Shown here in pieces: positions 34,074-45,747 of a stretch of 64,000 nt of DNA (within the stretch, counting starts at the first letter, position 1; each line of letters begins with the position of its first letter). The notes below the pieces were generated by a model, which worked only from the letters and a program-made list of their open reading frames with translations, ran no database searches and had not been told where the DNA came from. The stretch is from Mycobacterium sp. 3519A. Lineage in GTDB: Bacteria; Actinomycetota; Actinomycetes; Mycobacteriales; Mycobacteriaceae. The stretch covers positions 806,001 to 870,000 of the forward strand of contig NZ_OESG01000013.1 in the NCBI RefSeq assembly GCF_900240945.1. Direction: 5' to 3'. A program made the translations under genes and the position numbers.

Positions 34074-36311
34074 ATGAGCGCCGAGCAGCCGACCATCATC
34101 TACACGCTGACCGACGAGGCGCCGATGCTCGCGACGTATTCGTTTCTGCCGATCGTGCGGACCTTCACCGAGCCTGCGGGGATCAACGTCGAAAGCAGTG
34201 ACATCTCGGTGGCCGCGCGCATCCTGGCCGAGTTCTCCGACCGGCTGACCGAGGAGCAGCGCGTGCCGGACAACCTGGCCACGCTGGGCGAGCTCACCCA
34301 CCACCCCGACACCAACATCATCAAGCTGCCGAACATCAGCGCGTCGGTGCCGCAGTTGCTGGCCGCCATCAAGGAGCTCAAGGCCAAGGGGTACGACCTG
34401 CCCGACTACCCGGGCGAGCCGAAGAACGACGAGGAGAAGGCGATCAAGGAGCGGTACGCCAAGATTCTCGGCAGCGCCGTCAATCCCGTACTGCGCGAAG
34501 GCAATTCGGATCGACGCGCGCCCAAGGCGGTCAAGGAGTACGCCCGCAAGCATCCGCACAGCATGGGGGAATGGTCGCAGGCGTCGCGCACCCATGTCGC
34601 GACCATGAAGAAGGGCGACTTCTACCACGGCGAGAAGTCGATGACGCTGGACACCGACCGCAAGGTCAAGATGGTGCTGGAGACCACGAGCGGCGAGACG
34701 GTGGTGCTCAAGCCGGAGGTGGCCCTCGACGCGGGCGACATCATCGACAGCATGTTCATGAGCCGTAAGGCGCTGTGCGACTTCTTCGAAGAGCAGATCG
34801 AGGACGCCTACAAGACCGGCGTGATGTTCTCGCTGCACGTCAAGGCCACCATGATGAAGGTGAGCCACCCCATCGTGTTCGGCCACGCGGTGAAGGTCTT
34901 CTACAAGGAGGCGTTCGCCAAGCATCAGGAGGTGCTCGACGAACTCGGCGTCAACGTCAACAACGGGATGAGCGATCTGTACGACAAGATCGCCACGCTG
35001 CCCGCCTCACAGCGTGAGGAGATCATCCAGGACATCCACGCCGTGCACGAGCACCGCCCGGAACTGGCGATGGTGGATTCGGCCCGCGGCATCACCAACT
35101 TCCATTCGCCCAGCGACGTGATCGTCGACGCGTCGATGCCCGCCATGATCCGTCTCGGCGGGAAGATGTACGGCGCCGACGGGCGCACCAAGGACACCAA
35201 GGCGGTCAACCCGGAGTCCACGTTCAGCCGCATCTACCAGGAGATGGTCAACTTCTGTAAGACGCACGGCCAGTTCGACCCGACCACGATGGGCACCGTC
35301 CCCAACGTCGGGCTGATGGCTCAGCAGGCGGAGGAGTACGGGTCGCACGACAAGACGTTCGAGATTCCGGAGGACGGCGTCGCCAACATCGTTGACGTCG
35401 ACACCGGCGAGGTGCTGCTGACCCAGAACGTCGAAACCGGCGACATCTGGCGCATGCCGGTGGTCAAGGACGCCGCGATCCGCGACTGGGTCAAGCTCGC
35501 CGTGACCAGGGCGCGGGCCTCGGGCATGACGGCGCTGTTCTGGCTCGACACGGAGCGGCCGCACGAGGTGGAACTGCGCAACAAGGTCAAGGAGTACCTG
35601 AAGGACCACGACACCGAGGGCCTCCACATCCAGATCATGCCGCAGGTGTGGGCCATGCGGTACACGCTGGAGCGGTTGATCCGCGGGCAGGACACCATCG
35701 CGGTGACCGGAAACATCCTGCGTGACTACCTGACTGACCTGTTCCCGATCCTGGAGCTGGGCACCAGCGCGAAGATGCTGTCGATCGTGCCGTTGATGGC
35801 CGGTGGCGGCATGTACGAGACCGGGGCGGGCGGTTCGGCGCCAAAGCATGTCCATCAGCTGGTCGAGGAGAACCACCTGCGCTGGGATTCGCTCGGCGAG
35901 TTCCTGGCTCTCGGAGCGTGTTTCGAGGACATCGGCCGCAAGACCGACAACAAGAGGGCCACCCTGCTCGGCACCACGCTGGACTCCGCGATCGGAAAGC
36001 TGTTGGACAACAACAAGAGCCCGTCGCGCAAAACCGGCGAGTTGGACAACCGGGGCAGCCAGTTCTACCTCGCCATGTACTGGGCGCAGGAACTGGCGGA
36101 GCAGACCGAGGACAAGGAACTGGCCGACCACTTCGCGAAGCTGGCCAAGACCCTGGCCGACAACGAGGACGCCATCGTGTCGGAATTGGCGCAGGTACAA
36201 GGCAAGTCGGTGGACATCGGCGGCTACTACTACCCCGACCGGGAGAAGACCACGGCGGTGATGCGGCCGAGCAAGACGCTGAATTCGGCATTGGAGTCGG
36301 CAAAGGTCTGA
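34074..36311 (+). CDS. icd2: NADP-dependent isocitrate dehydrogenase, monomeric type
   Basis: A 745-residue monomeric isocitrate dehydrogenase, the family's exact usual length. It oxidises isocitrate to 2-oxoglutarate with NADP. The start ATG 34074 ([27 protein letters not shown]) has a GGGAGAAG site. Family segments are [67 protein letters not shown] NSDRRAPK, and [10 protein letters not shown] near 590. It sits 2 bases upstream of icd1, a dimeric and unrelated isocitrate dehydrogenase, so one transcript encodes two isozymes. Confidence 0.96.
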   Translation: MSAEQPTIIYTLTDEAPMLATYSFLPIVRTFTEPAGINVESSDISVAARILAEFSDRLTEEQRVPDNLATLGELTHHPDTNIIKLPNISASVPQLLAAIKELKAKGYDLPDYPGEPKNDEEKAIKERYAKILGSAVNPVLREGNSDRRAPKAVKEYARKHPHSMGEWSQASRTHVATMKKGDFYHGEKSMTLDTDRKVKMVLETTSGETVVLKPEVALDAGDIIDSMFMSRKALCDFFEEQIEDAYKTGVMFSLHVKATMMKVSHPIVFGHAVKVFYKEAFAKHQEVLDELGVNVNNGMSDLYDKIATLPASQREEIIQDIHAVHEHRPELAMVDSARGITNFHSPSDVIVDASMPAMIRLGGKMYGADGRTKDTKAVNPESTFSRIYQEMVNFCKTHGQFDPTTMGTVPNVGLMAQQAEEYGSHDKTFEIPEDGVANIVDVDTGEVLLTQNVETGDIWRMPVVKDAAIRDWVKLAVTRARASGMTALFWLDTERPHEVELRNKVKEYLKDHDTEGLHIQIMPQVWAMRYTLERLIRGQDTIAVTGNILRDYLTDLFPILELGTSAKMLSIVPLMAGGGMYETGAGGSAPKHVHQLVEENHLRWDSLGEFLALGACFEDIGRKTDNKRATLLGTTLDSAIGKLLDNNKSPSRKTGELDNRGSQFYLAMYWAQELAEQTEDKELADHFAKLAKTLADNEDAIVSELAQVQGKSVDIGGYYYPDREKTTAVMRPSKTLNSALESAKV

Positions 36312-36313
36312 CG

Positions 36314-37537
36314 ATGGCCAAGATCAAGGTCGAGGGCACCGTCGTAGAACTCGACGGGGATGAGATGACCCGCGTCATCTGGAAGATGATCAAGGACAAG
36401 GTCATCCTGCCCTACCTGGACGTCAACCTGGACTACTACGACCTCGGCATCGAGCATCGAGACCAGACCGACGACCAGGTCACCATCGACGCTGCCGAAG
36501 CCATCAAGCGTCACGGTGTCGGCGTGAAATGCGCGACCATCACGCCCGACGAAGCCCGCGTCAAGGAGTTCAACCTCAAGAAGATGTGGCTCTCGCCCAA
36601 CGGGACCATCCGAAACATCCTGGGCGGCACCATCTTCCGCGCACCGATAGTGATCGAGAACGTGCCGCGGCTGGTGCCGGGCTGGACCAAGCCGATCGTC
36701 ATCGGCAGGCACGCGTTCGGCGACCAATACCGCGCCGACAACTTCAAGGTCGACAAGCCAGGCACCTTCACCGTCAGCTTCACCCCGGACGACGGCAGCG
36801 AGCCGATCGTGCACGACGTCGTGCACATCCCCGAGGGTGGCGGCGTGATGATGGGGATGTACAACTTCAAGCAGTCGATCCAGGACTTCGCCCGCTCGTC
36901 GTTCAACTATGGGCTGCAACAGAAATACCCGGTCTACCTGTCGACCAAGAACACGATCCTCAAGGGCTACGACGGGATGTTCAAGGACGAGTTCGGCCGC
37001 ATCTTCGACGACGAGTACAAGGACAAGTTCGAGGCCGCGGGCCTGACCTACGAGCACCGACTGATCGACGACATGGTCGCGTCGTGCCTGAAGTGGGAGG
37101 GCGGGTACGTGTGGGCGTGCAAGAACTACGACGGCGATGTGCAGTCCGACCTCGTCGCCCAGGGCTACGGCTCACTGGGCCTGATGACGTCGGTGTTGTT
37201 GACGCCGGACGGCAAGACCGTCGAGGCGGAGGCCGCGCACGGCACCGTCACCCGTCACTACCGGCAGTACCAGCAGGGCAAGCCCACGTCGACGAACCCG
37301 ATCGCGTCGATCTTCGCGTGGACACGCGGGCTGGCGCACCGCGGCAAGCTGGACAACACGCCCGACGTCATCAAGTTCGCAAATACGTTGGAGCACAGCG
37401 TGATCGGCACCGTCGAAGGCGGTCAGATGACCAAGGACCTGGCGCTGCTGATCGGCGACGACCAGCCGTGGCAGACCAGCGAGGAGTTCCTCGACAGCAT
37501 CGCCGTCGACTTCAAGAAGGCGCTCGATGCTAGCTGA
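36314..37537 (+). CDS. icd1: NADP-dependent isocitrate dehydrogenase, dimeric (eukaryote-like) type
   Basis: A 407-residue dimeric isocitrate dehydrogenase of the eukaryote-like subfamily (Rv3339c). It begins [29 protein letters not shown]. Substrate motifs are [23 protein letters not shown] and [11 protein letters not shown], the Tyr/Lys region is [22 protein letters not shown], and the NADP region is [15 protein letters not shown]. The ATG starts 2 bases after the icd2 TGA, so both are translated from one mRNA. The 3' end overlaps the convergent hydrolase gene by 8 bases. Confidence 0.96.
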   Translation: MAKIKVEGTVVELDGDEMTRVIWKMIKDKVILPYLDVNLDYYDLGIEHRDQTDDQVTIDAAEAIKRHGVGVKCATITPDEARVKEFNLKKMWLSPNGTIRNILGGTIFRAPIVIENVPRLVPGWTKPIVIGRHAFGDQYRADNFKVDKPGTFTVSFTPDDGSEPIVHDVVHIPEGGGVMMGMYNFKQSIQDFARSSFNYGLQQKYPVYLSTKNTILKGYDGMFKDEFGRIFDDEYKDKFEAAGLTYEHRLIDDMVASCLKWEGGYVWACKNYDGDVQSDLVAQGYGSLGLMTSVLLTPDGKTVEAEAAHGTVTRHYRQYQQGKPTSTNPIASIFAWTRGLAHRGKLDNTPDVIKFANTLEHSVIGTVEGGQMTKDLALLIGDDQPWQTSEEFLDSIAVDFKKALDAS

Positions 37538-38384
37538 TCGCCTCGCGCGGCGGTGGTGACGCGTAGCGGTCGACGAAGCCGACGATCAACTCCGCGATCC
37601 GTTGCGGCGCTTCGAACATCGGGATGTGCCCGACGTCGTCGAGATGGGTGATCTCGGTGCTGCCCGACAGGTGGGCGGTGAAGTGCCGGGTGAACCGTGG
37701 GTGCGGCAGCACGTGGTCCTTCTCGCAGATGACCAGATGCGTCGGCGCGGTGCCGTGGGCCAGCTCCATCAACCCGGGCATCAGCAGCGACTTCACCAAC
37801 AGCTGGTAGTACGCCGGGCAGTGGGTGACGTCGTCGATGATGTCGCGCCACTGCTCGTCGGTGAGGCGGTCGGCGCGCGCGCTGATCGGCACGTAGCCGA
37901 GTTGACGGACGTACGGCAGTCGCAGCGACCGCTGGCCGAGCGCCTTGGCGACCAGCCACACCGGCAGACCGGCCACGAACTTGCCCACGATCTCGAACTT
38001 GGCGAGCGTGAAGTGGCTCCACCCGCCTGCGGGCGCGATACCCGTCAGCGTGCGGGCGCGGCCGCGGCGTTCCAGCTCGAACGCGACCCAGCCGCCCAGC
38101 GAGTTGCCGACGATGTGCGCGGTGTCCCAGCCGAGGGCGTCCATCCGGCGTTCCATGTCGTCGGCCAGTTCGGCGGTGTCCAGGAAGAAGCGGCCCTTCA
38201 CGCCGCCGTTGTGGCCGGGCATGGTGGGCGCGAGCACCTCGTAGCGACCCGTGTCAGCAATCAGTGGAGCGACGTCTTTCCACACGTTCTGCGACATCAT
38301 GAACGGATGCAGCAAAAGCATCGGCTCGCCGGAGCCCAGATGAATGGGCGCGCGCAGCGACGTTCCTGTCATGTGCCCGACCAT
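37530..38384 (-). CDS. Alpha/beta hydrolase (Rv3337/Rv3338-like)
   Basis: A protein of about 280 residues. Features are [41 protein letters not shown], the nucleophile elbow [19 protein letters not shown], a lid domain in the middle, [11 protein letters not shown] (acid region) and [16 protein letters not shown] with the His. The start could be ATG 38384 or ATG 38372; neither has a strong ribosome site. A 15-bp palindrome lies 7 bases upstream. From memory, M. tuberculosis has two short genes, Rv3337 and Rv3338, where this intact one stands, which suggests a split or decayed copy there. The substrate is unknown. Confidence 0.88.
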   Translation of the reverse strand: MVGHMTGTSLRAPIHLGSGEPMLLLHPFMMSQNVWKDVAPLIADTGRYEVLAPTMPGHNGGVKGRFFLDTAELADDMERRMDALGWDTAHIVGNSLGGWVAFELERRGRARTLTGIAPAGGWSHFTLAKFEIVGKFVAGLPVWLVAKALGQRSLRLPYVRQLGYVPISARADRLTDEQWRDIIDDVTHCPAYYQLLVKSLLMPGLMELAHGTAPTHLVICEKDHVLPHPRFTRHFTAHLSGSTEITHLDDVGHIPMFEAPQRIAELIVGFVDRYASPPPREAIS

Positions 38385-38390
38385 AAAGGT

Positions 38391-38405
38391 GATACCGGCG
38401 GTATC
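38391..38405. promoter_or_regulatory. Palindrome upstream of the hydrolase gene
   Basis: GATACC-GGC-GGTATC is a perfect 15-bp inverted repeat 7 bp before the hydrolase ATG. It could be an operator, or its half-site could double as part of a -10 element. No regulator gene is adjacent to explain it. Confidence 0.45.
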
Positions 38406-38449
38406 GCAAGCCCGTCCCCTTTTGGCAGGCTCGGGTACGGTCAGCCCCC

Positions 38450-39253
38450 GTGATCGTCACGACCATCAACGTCAACGGTGTGCGCGCCGCGATCAAGCAG
38501 CGCTCGGCGACCAACCTGGGCCTGCTGCCGTGGCTGGCCGAAACGAAGGCCGACGTGGTGTGCCTGCAGGAAACCCGCGCCGACGACGACCAACTGGCCG
38601 CCGCATTGGCCCCCGCGCTGTCCGGCGGCTGGCATCTGGCGTCGGCGGGCGGAGATGTCAAGGGCCGCAACGGGGTTGCGGTGCTGAGTCGGCATGCCAT
38701 CAAGGAGGTTCGCGATCTGGGCGTCGACGAGTTCGCGCTGCACGGCCGCTACATCGAGGTCGACTTGGGATTTGGGCCTGACGGGGTGACCGTCGCCAGC
38801 GTCTACGTGCAGACCGGTGAGGCGGGCACCGACCGGCAGTTGGAGAAGGAACGGTTCATGGCCGCCCTCGCACACCGGATGGCGACGCTGACCGACCGCG
38901 ATGCCGTGGTGTGCGGCGACTGGAACATCGCGCACACCGAGAACGACATCAAGAACTGGAAGGGCAACGTCAAGAAGTCGGGGTTTCTACCCGCCGAAAG
39001 GCAATGGCTCACTGAACTTTTGGCTGCGGGCTGGGTCGACGTGGTCCGCGTGCTGCACCCCGATGTGGCAGGGCCGTACTCGTGGTGGTCGTGGCGGGGC
39101 AGGGCGTTCGACAACGACGCCGGATGGCGCATCGACTATCAACTGGCCACCCGCACGCTGGCGGCGCGGGCGCGTACCGCGCGGGTGGAGCGGGCGGCGG
39201 AATATGCGTTGCGGTGGTCCGACCACGCGCCGGTGACCGTCGAATACGGTTAG
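38450..39253 (+). CDS. Exodeoxyribonuclease III/AP endonuclease (Xth family)
   Basis: A 267-residue exonuclease-phosphatase fold enzyme for abasic-site repair. The metal Glu is in VVCLQETRAD near residue 41. The catalytic GDWNIAHTENDIKNWKGN contains the Asp/Asn pair, and the His-Asp motif is WSDHAPVTVEYG at the C-terminus. It differs from the M. tuberculosis XthA (291 residues) in length and lies elsewhere in the map, so no symbol is given. The GTG follows a TACGGT box by 8 bases and may be leaderless. It begins a run of same-strand genes with ndh 9 bases downstream. Confidence 0.94.
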   Translation: MIVTTINVNGVRAAIKQRSATNLGLLPWLAETKADVVCLQETRADDDQLAAALAPALSGGWHLASAGGDVKGRNGVAVLSRHAIKEVRDLGVDEFALHGRYIEVDLGFGPDGVTVASVYVQTGEAGTDRQLEKERFMAALAHRMATLTDRDAVVCGDWNIAHTENDIKNWKGNVKKSGFLPAERQWLTELLAAGWVDVVRVLHPDVAGPYSWWSWRGRAFDNDAGWRIDYQLATRTLAARARTARVERAAEYALRWSDHAPVTVEYG

Positions 39254-39262
39254 GGTCAGCCG

Positions 39263-41646
<2,384 letters not shown>

Positions 41647-41663
41647 CGCTTCGGGAGGTCGGA

Positions 41664-42686
41664 ATGACCGAGCCGGACAAGCCGGGGATGCTGGATCGTC
41701 TGCGCGCCAGATACGCCTGGTTCGACCACGCGATGCGGGCGCAGCAGCGCTATCAGGACAGCAAGGGCGACTTCTACGCGGCGGGCATCACTTACTTCAC
41801 GGTCTTCGCGCTGTTCCCGTTGCTGATGGTGGGATTCGCGATCGCCGGCTTCGTCCTGGCCAGCCAACCGGACCTGCTCGCCGAGATCGAGGACAAGATC
41901 AAGTCGACGGTGTCCGGCGGGTCGGGCCAACAGCTGGTGAAGTTGATGGAATCGGCCATCGACTCGCGTACCTCGGTCGGCATCATCGGGTTGGCCACCG
42001 CGGCGTGGGCCGGGCTCGGGTGGATGGCGAATCTGCGTGAGGCGCTGTCGCAGATGTGGGGTTTGATGCGCCACGATTCACCGGGCTTTCTGCGCACCAA
42101 GCTGTCCGATCTGCTCGCGATCACGGGTTTGTTCGCGGCGATCGTGGTGACGATCGCGATGACTGCGCTGGGCAGCTCCGATGTGATGCGACATGTGCTG
42201 GAATGGTTTGGGCTGCAGGATCTTCCAGGCGTGAGTCTGGCCCTGCGGGCGGCGTCGTTGGTGGTCTCGGTCCTGGTTTCGTGGCTGTTGTTCAGCTGGA
42301 TCATCGCCCGGTTGCCGCGTGAACGAGTGAGCTTCCGCAGCGCGCTGCGCGCGGCACTGCTCGCCGCGGTTGCGTTCGAGATCTTCAAGCAGGTGGCGTC
42401 GATCTACCTGCGGTCGGTGGTGACAGGCCCGGCGGGCGCGACGTTCGGACCGGTGCTGGGCCTGATGGTGTTCGCGTACATCACCTCGCGGCTCATCCTG
42501 TTCGCGACGGCGTGGGCGGCGACGGCGACCGAGAACCTGGTCGAGGAGCCGATCGAACCACCCGCGCCGGCGCAGATCACTCCGCGTGTGCAGTTCCGCG
42601 AGGGCCTCGGGGTGGGCGGCGCGCTGGCCGCGGTGGCTGCGGGAGCCTTTGGGGCGCTGACGTTTTCGCGGTTACGCAGGCACTAA
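41664..42686 (+). CDS. YihY/BrkB family inner membrane protein (Rv3335c-like)
   Basis: A 340-residue protein with six predicted membrane helices, among them YFTVFALFPLLMVGFAIAGFVLA, VGIIGLATAAWAGLGWMANL, LAITGLFAAIVVTIAMTALG, LVVSVLVSWLLFSWIIA and PVLGLMVFAYITSRLILFATAWAA. The opening segment (YQDSKGDFYAAGITYFTVFALFPLLMV) is a YihY signature. The role is unknown; early claims of RNase BN activity were withdrawn. The ATG at 41664 has GGGAGG upstream. The 3' end overlaps the convergent regulator gene by 4 bases. Confidence 0.93.
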   Translation: MTEPDKPGMLDRLRARYAWFDHAMRAQQRYQDSKGDFYAAGITYFTVFALFPLLMVGFAIAGFVLASQPDLLAEIEDKIKSTVSGGSGQQLVKLMESAIDSRTSVGIIGLATAAWAGLGWMANLREALSQMWGLMRHDSPGFLRTKLSDLLAITGLFAAIVVTIAMTALGSSDVMRHVLEWFGLQDLPGVSLALRAASLVVSVLVSWLLFSWIIARLPRERVSFRSALRAALLAAVAFEIFKQVASIYLRSVVTGPAGATFGPVLGLMVFAYITSRLILFATAWAATATENLVEEPIEPPAPAQITPRVQFREGLGVGGALAAVAAGAFGALTFSRLRRH

Positions 42687-43405
42687 CCTTTGCCTGCCGC
42701 GGTCAGCACCACGCAGCAGCGGTCGGGCGCCGGGTCCAATTCGGGGATCGGCGCGTGCGGTCCGAGCGCGCCTGCCAGCCCGTCGATCAGGGCGTGGTTC
42801 ATCTTGCAGACGAGTTCGGTCTGCGCCCGCGCCAGCGTGTGAAACGGGCAGTTGGCCATCACGACTCGCGCGTCCTGGTGGCGCGGTTCGTAACCGTTTT
42901 CGGCGAGGGTTCGCACGGCCAGATCAAGTGCCGCGCTGACGGTGCGCGGAAGCTGATCACCCACGGCGGCATCGCCGAGGCGACGGCCGTAGGAGTGGGC
43001 AAGGCGGTCCAGCGCCTCGATGACAGGGGTCCCCGCATCGGTCGACTCGGCGATTGCGTCGGCCATCAACCTGCCGGCAAGTTGGTACTGGCGTTCGGGA
43101 AGTGAGACTGCGATCTCCCGGTCGGTGCGTCGATACAGCTTCGCGGGCCTACCCGCGCCCGGGCCAGTGCGACCGCTCACGCGCGCATAGATCGTGTCGA
43201 GCAATCCGTCACGTTCGAGACGGTCGAGGTGAAACTTCACCTGGTGCGCCGCAACGCCAAGGCGCTCGGCCGCGAGCTCGCGACTGACGGGATCGGGTTG
43301 GGCGCACACGAACAGATAGAGGCGACGGCGAAGCGGGTCGGAGAGCGCGCCGATGCCGGCGGCGTCGCGGTCGGCGAACGGTTCATGCACCCTTCTAACG
43401 TACAA
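42683..43405 (-). CDS. ArsR/SufR-like winged-helix regulator with C-terminal Cys cluster
   Basis: A protein of up to 240 residues. A winged helix (LSDPLRRRLYLFVCAQPDPVSRELAAERLGVAAHQVKFHLDRLERDGLL) is followed by a basic wing (RTGPGAGRPAKLYR). The C-terminal half has Cys in ANCPFHTLARAQTELVCKMNHALIDG and a Cys pair near the end (PDRCCVVL). This spacing resembles the Fe-S ligand set of SufR-like regulators. The start is uncertain: TTG 43405 fits the frame, and GTG 43390 is possible. The divergent DoxX gene is 67 bases away, and three octamer sites lie at the 5' end and in the gap. Confidence 0.85.
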   Translation of the reverse strand: MYVRRVHEPFADRDAAGIGALSDPLRRRLYLFVCAQPDPVSRELAAERLGVAAHQVKFHLDRLERDGLLDTIYARVSGRTGPGAGRPAKLYRRTDREIAVSLPERQYQLAGRLMADAIAESTDAGTPVIEALDRLAHSYGRRLGDAAVGDQLPRTVSAALDLAVRTLAENGYEPRHQDARVVMANCPFHTLARAQTELVCKMNHALIDGLAGALGPHAPIPELDPAPDRCCVVLTAAGKG

Positions 43406-43460
43406 GACTATTGACGATAGAAGTCGCCAGTTCTAACGTGAGAATTATTATTCGTTAGAA
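43393..43460. promoter_or_regulatory. Three-site operator between regulator and DoxX gene
   Basis: TTCTAACG occurs at 43393-43400 and 43431-43438, and its complement CGTTAGAA at 43453-43460. The last two form an inverted repeat with a 14-base AT-rich spacer. Between the first two lies another small dyad, CTAT-TGACG-ATAG (43407-43419). Such repeated short sites on both sides of divergent promoters indicate cooperative binding by the neighbouring winged-helix regulator. Confidence 0.65.
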
Positions 43461-43472
43461 AGGAATGGAGAC

Positions 43473-43892
43473 ATGGCTACTGCTGCTTATGTCGATCGCA
43501 CCCGCCTGGCTGACCCGTCCTACCAGGCATTTCTGCTGTTGCGCACGGTCTTCACGGTGGCGCCCATCCTGTTCGGGCTGGACAAGTTCTTCAACGTGAT
43601 GACCGACTGGCCGAAGTACCTGGCCCCCTGGATCGACGGCATCCTGCCCGGATCCGCCCAGACCGGGATGTACATCGTCGGGGTGATCGAGATCGTCGCG
43701 GGCATTCTGGTGGCCGTCGCGCCTCGCATCGGCGCCTACGTCGTCGCCCTGTGGCTCGCCGGCATCATCGTCAATCTGCTGACCGGACCTGGCTTCTACG
43801 ACGTCGCGCTACGCGACTTCGGCCTGTTGGTCGGCGCGCTGGCGCTCGGCAGGCTCGCGGAAGGCCAGCGCGCGCCGCGGCGGCTCAGCTGA
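43473..43892 (+). CDS. DoxX-like membrane protein
   Basis: A 139-residue protein with four membrane helices: FLLLRTVFTVAPILFGLDKFF, GMYIVGVIEIVAGILVAVAP, IGAYVVALWLAGIIVNLLTG and DVALRDFGLLVGALALGRLA. The order and the GLDKFFN motif fit the DoxX/TQO small subunit family. DoxX proteins act in redox and oxidative stress complexes (SodA-DoxX-SseA in M. tuberculosis) or quinone oxidation. It is divergent from a probable Fe-S-sensing regulator, which suits a redox function. The ATG has AGAAAGGAATGG upstream. It overlaps the convergent exporter gene by 8 bases. Confidence 0.88.
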   Translation: MATAAYVDRTRLADPSYQAFLLLRTVFTVAPILFGLDKFFNVMTDWPKYLAPWIDGILPGSAQTGMYIVGVIEIVAGILVAVAPRIGAYVVALWLAGIIVNLLTGPGFYDVALRDFGLLVGALALGRLAEGQRAPRRLS

Positions 43893-44199
43893 TCGCCTTC
43901 AGGCCGATCACGCAGCCGACGATGCCAGTGATCAGCACCAGCTTGACCGCCGAGGCGCTCTCGTGCCCGGTGAGGATCGCGTACCCGACCGTGAGCGCGG
44001 CGCCGATACCGACCCACACCGCATAGCTGGTGCCCGGCGGCAGGCTGCGCATCGCGATCGCCAGCCCGGCCATCGAAAAGAACAGGGCGACAACGAAAAT
44101 CACCGAGGGAACGAGTCGGGTGAAACCGCTGGAGCGACTCAGGGCCGTCGCCCACACCGCTTCCAGCACACCCGATGCCATCAAGATCACCCACGCCAT
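43885..44199 (-). CDS. Small multidrug resistance (SMR) guanidinium exporter, SugE/Gdx type
   Basis: A 104-residue four-helix SMR transporter. It has the essential Glu at residue 13 (MAWVILMASGVLEAVWATAL), then FVVALFFSMAGLAIAMRSLPPGTSYAVWVGIGAALTVGYAI and a final helix. The GTSYAVWVGIGA segment is the SMR family dimer helix. The Gdx subfamily exchanges guanidinium for protons. That assignment is strengthened by a guanidine-III riboswitch in its leader (44217-44258). The ATG at 44199 has GGAGG upstream; longer frames (from 44289) would cover the riboswitch and are rejected. Confidence 0.92.
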   Translation of the reverse strand: MAWVILMASGVLEAVWATALSRSSGFTRLVPSVIFVVALFFSMAGLAIAMRSLPPGTSYAVWVGIGAALTVGYAILTGHESASAVKLVLITGIVGCVIGLKAIS

Positions 44200-44216
44200 G
44201 GCGCACCTCCGTGCAT

Positions 44217-44258
44217 GCGCCGTCTTGTCGCTGGCCGGGTACGTCGCCCCTCGTCCGG
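44217..44258 (-). promoter_or_regulatory. Guanidine-III (ykkC-III) riboswitch controlling the SMR exporter
   Basis: In the leftward leader, CCGGACGAGG, GTACCCGG, ACAAGACGGCGC follow each other in the order and spacing of the ykkC-III pseudoknot aptamer. I recall the consensus as CCGGACGAGG, a GCGCCGT arm, ACCCGGTCAGG, ACAAGACGGCGC; only a few bases differ. The 3' arm GGCGCA (44216-44221) can also pair with TGCGCC (44200-44205) just before the ATG, enclosing the GGAGG ribosome site in the loop. Ligand binding would free the ribosome site, making this a translational ON switch. Confidence 0.88.
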
Positions 44259-44308
44259 TGTCACTCGCTGACGGGTCCGACGGTAGCAAATGAAGTGCTG
44301 CGGCGAGA

Positions 44309-44355
44309 CTACGGGTTATGACGGGAAATCAGGCGAAATCCGTCACAAACCGTAG
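44309..44355 (-). terminator. Hairpin downstream of dacB
   Basis: Sixteen-base arms (44309-44324 and 44340-44355) form CTACGG/CCGTAG, then a mismatch, two A-T pairs, a mismatch, and TGACGG/CCGTCA, closing a 15-base loop. It lies 17 bases beyond the dacB stop and before the exporter's riboswitch, so it separates the two leftward transcripts. No U-tract follows. Confidence 0.65.
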
Positions 44356-44371
44356 CTTCGGCGATCCGACG

Positions 44372-45583
44372 TCAGTGCTGAGGCCGCCGGTTCAGCGATC
44401 GTGCGCCGAGGATCAAGCCGAAGACGATGATCGCGCCGACGATGCCGACCCCGACCCGGACCGGCATCGCGTCGATATCGGGCAGCGACGCCGCGGCCTG
44501 CGCCGCCGCGGGGTTGGCCGCCGTGGTCGGTTCGGGTGCGAGCAACGAGGGATCGGGTTCGATCAGCGTGCCCACCTTGGTGCCCGGCGCCGTCGCGAAC
44601 CCGTAGTCGAGCAGGTGCGCCGCCTGCTCCCACGGCGCGATCGGCTGGCGAGTTCCCTTGAGCAGTACCGCCATCAGTCGTCGGCCGTCGTGGTTGGCGG
44701 CACCGACGAAGGTCTGGCCCGCGTCGTCGGTGTAACCGGTCTTGCCGCCCATCGCGCCGGGGTAGTGGTAGAGCAGTTGATTGTCGTTCTCCACCGGGTA
44801 GCCGGCGTCGCCGCGGCCGGGGAAGTCGAAGCTCTTGGTCGCCACGATGTCGGTGAAAACCGGGTTGTGCCAGGCATATCGGTAGAACAGGCCGATGTCG
44901 TACGCCGACGTGCTCATGCCGGGTCCGTCCAGACCCGACGGGGTTGCGGCGCGGGTGTCCCTGCCGCCCAGCTTGGCTGCGAGGTCGTTGATCTTCTTCA
45001 CCGCGGCGTCCATCCCGCCGAGTTGCATGGCCAACGCATGCGCGGTGTCGTTGCCGGAGTGCATCAGCAGCCCGTGCAACAAGTCGTTGATCGAGTAGAA
45101 GCCGTTCTCGCCGACGCCGACCTTGGTGCCTTCGGCGTTGGCGTCCTCCTGCGTGCCTGCCACCACTTTGTGGATGGGCAGGTCCCTGATCGCCTGCATC
45201 GCGATCAGCACCTTGATGATGCTCGCGGGCCGGTGCCTGCCGTGCGGGTCGCGGGCGGCGATGACGTCGCCGCTGTCGACGTCGGCGACCAACCACGCCT
45301 CGGCCGAGATGTCGTCGGGCACGGGCGGTGTGCCGGGGGCGGTGATGATGCCGCAGCCGGACAGCGCGTCGCCGCCGAGCGGCTTCGCGGGCACCGGTAG
45401 CGGCGCGGGCGGATCACCCGACTCCGGCACCTCGGAGGAGTCGACGGCAGGTGGCGTGGTCTCCCGGTACGGGCACACCGGTGCTGCTTCGGGTTCGGCA
45501 CCTGCCAGCGCAGGAGCTGCCGTCAGGAACAGCGCTACCGCCAGCGCCGCGGCGCGTGGAAACACGACTCGAATGTTCGCCAT
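44372..45583 (-). CDS. dacB: D-alanyl-D-alanine carboxypeptidase, PBP5/DacB type
   Basis: A 403-residue penicillin-binding protein that trims the terminal D-Ala of peptidoglycan stem peptides. A signal peptide ([23 protein letters not shown]) leads into a Pro/Glu-rich linker. The catalytic motifs are SxxK in [14 protein letters not shown] in [16 protein letters not shown] and KTG in [16 protein letters not shown]-terminal helix ([21 protein letters not shown]) anchors it in the membrane. It corresponds to Rv3330 dacB1. It is followed by a strong hairpin. Confidence 0.95.
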   Translation of the reverse strand: MANIRVVFPRAAALAVALFLTAAPALAGAEPEAAPVCPYRETTPPAVDSSEVPESGDPPAPLPVPAKPLGGDALSGCGIITAPGTPPVPDDISAEAWLVADVDSGDVIAARDPHGRHRPASIIKVLIAMQAIRDLPIHKVVAGTQEDANAEGTKVGVGENGFYSINDLLHGLLMHSGNDTAHALAMQLGGMDAAVKKINDLAAKLGGRDTRAATPSGLDGPGMSTSAYDIGLFYRYAWHNPVFTDIVATKSFDFPGRGDAGYPVENDNQLLYHYPGAMGGKTGYTDDAGQTFVGAANHDGRRLMAVLLKGTRQPIAPWEQAAHLLDYGFATAPGTKVGTLIEPDPSLLAPEPTTAANPAAAQAAASLPDIDAMPVRVGVGIVGAIIVFGLILGARSLNRRPQH

Positions 45584-45677
45584 CGTGAGCGCAGATTAGG
45601 TGGTCCGCCCCCCGAATCCGTGGAGGCGCGCTGTGACTGATGAGGTTGAAGTTGCGAATGTGACTCCCCTAGTGCGC

Positions 45678-45734
45678 CGAAACGGCATTCCAGCACGCCT
45701 CTTCTCGAACTTTGCGTGCCGGAATGCCGTTTCG
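45678..45734. terminator. Very long near-perfect hairpin between two leftward genes
   Basis: Arms 45678-45698 and 45714-45734 pair over 21 positions with one mismatch: GAAACGGCATTCC, mismatch, GCACGC, closing a 15-base loop. The right flank contains TCGCGGGAAAG (45732-45742), the same 11 bases found inside the 19163 hairpin. It lies downstream of the leftward aminotransferase gene (stop at 45748), so it probably terminates it and separates it from dacB. The spacer 45584-45747 holds no gene. Confidence 0.65.
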
Positions 45735-45747
45735 CGGGAAAGACGGG

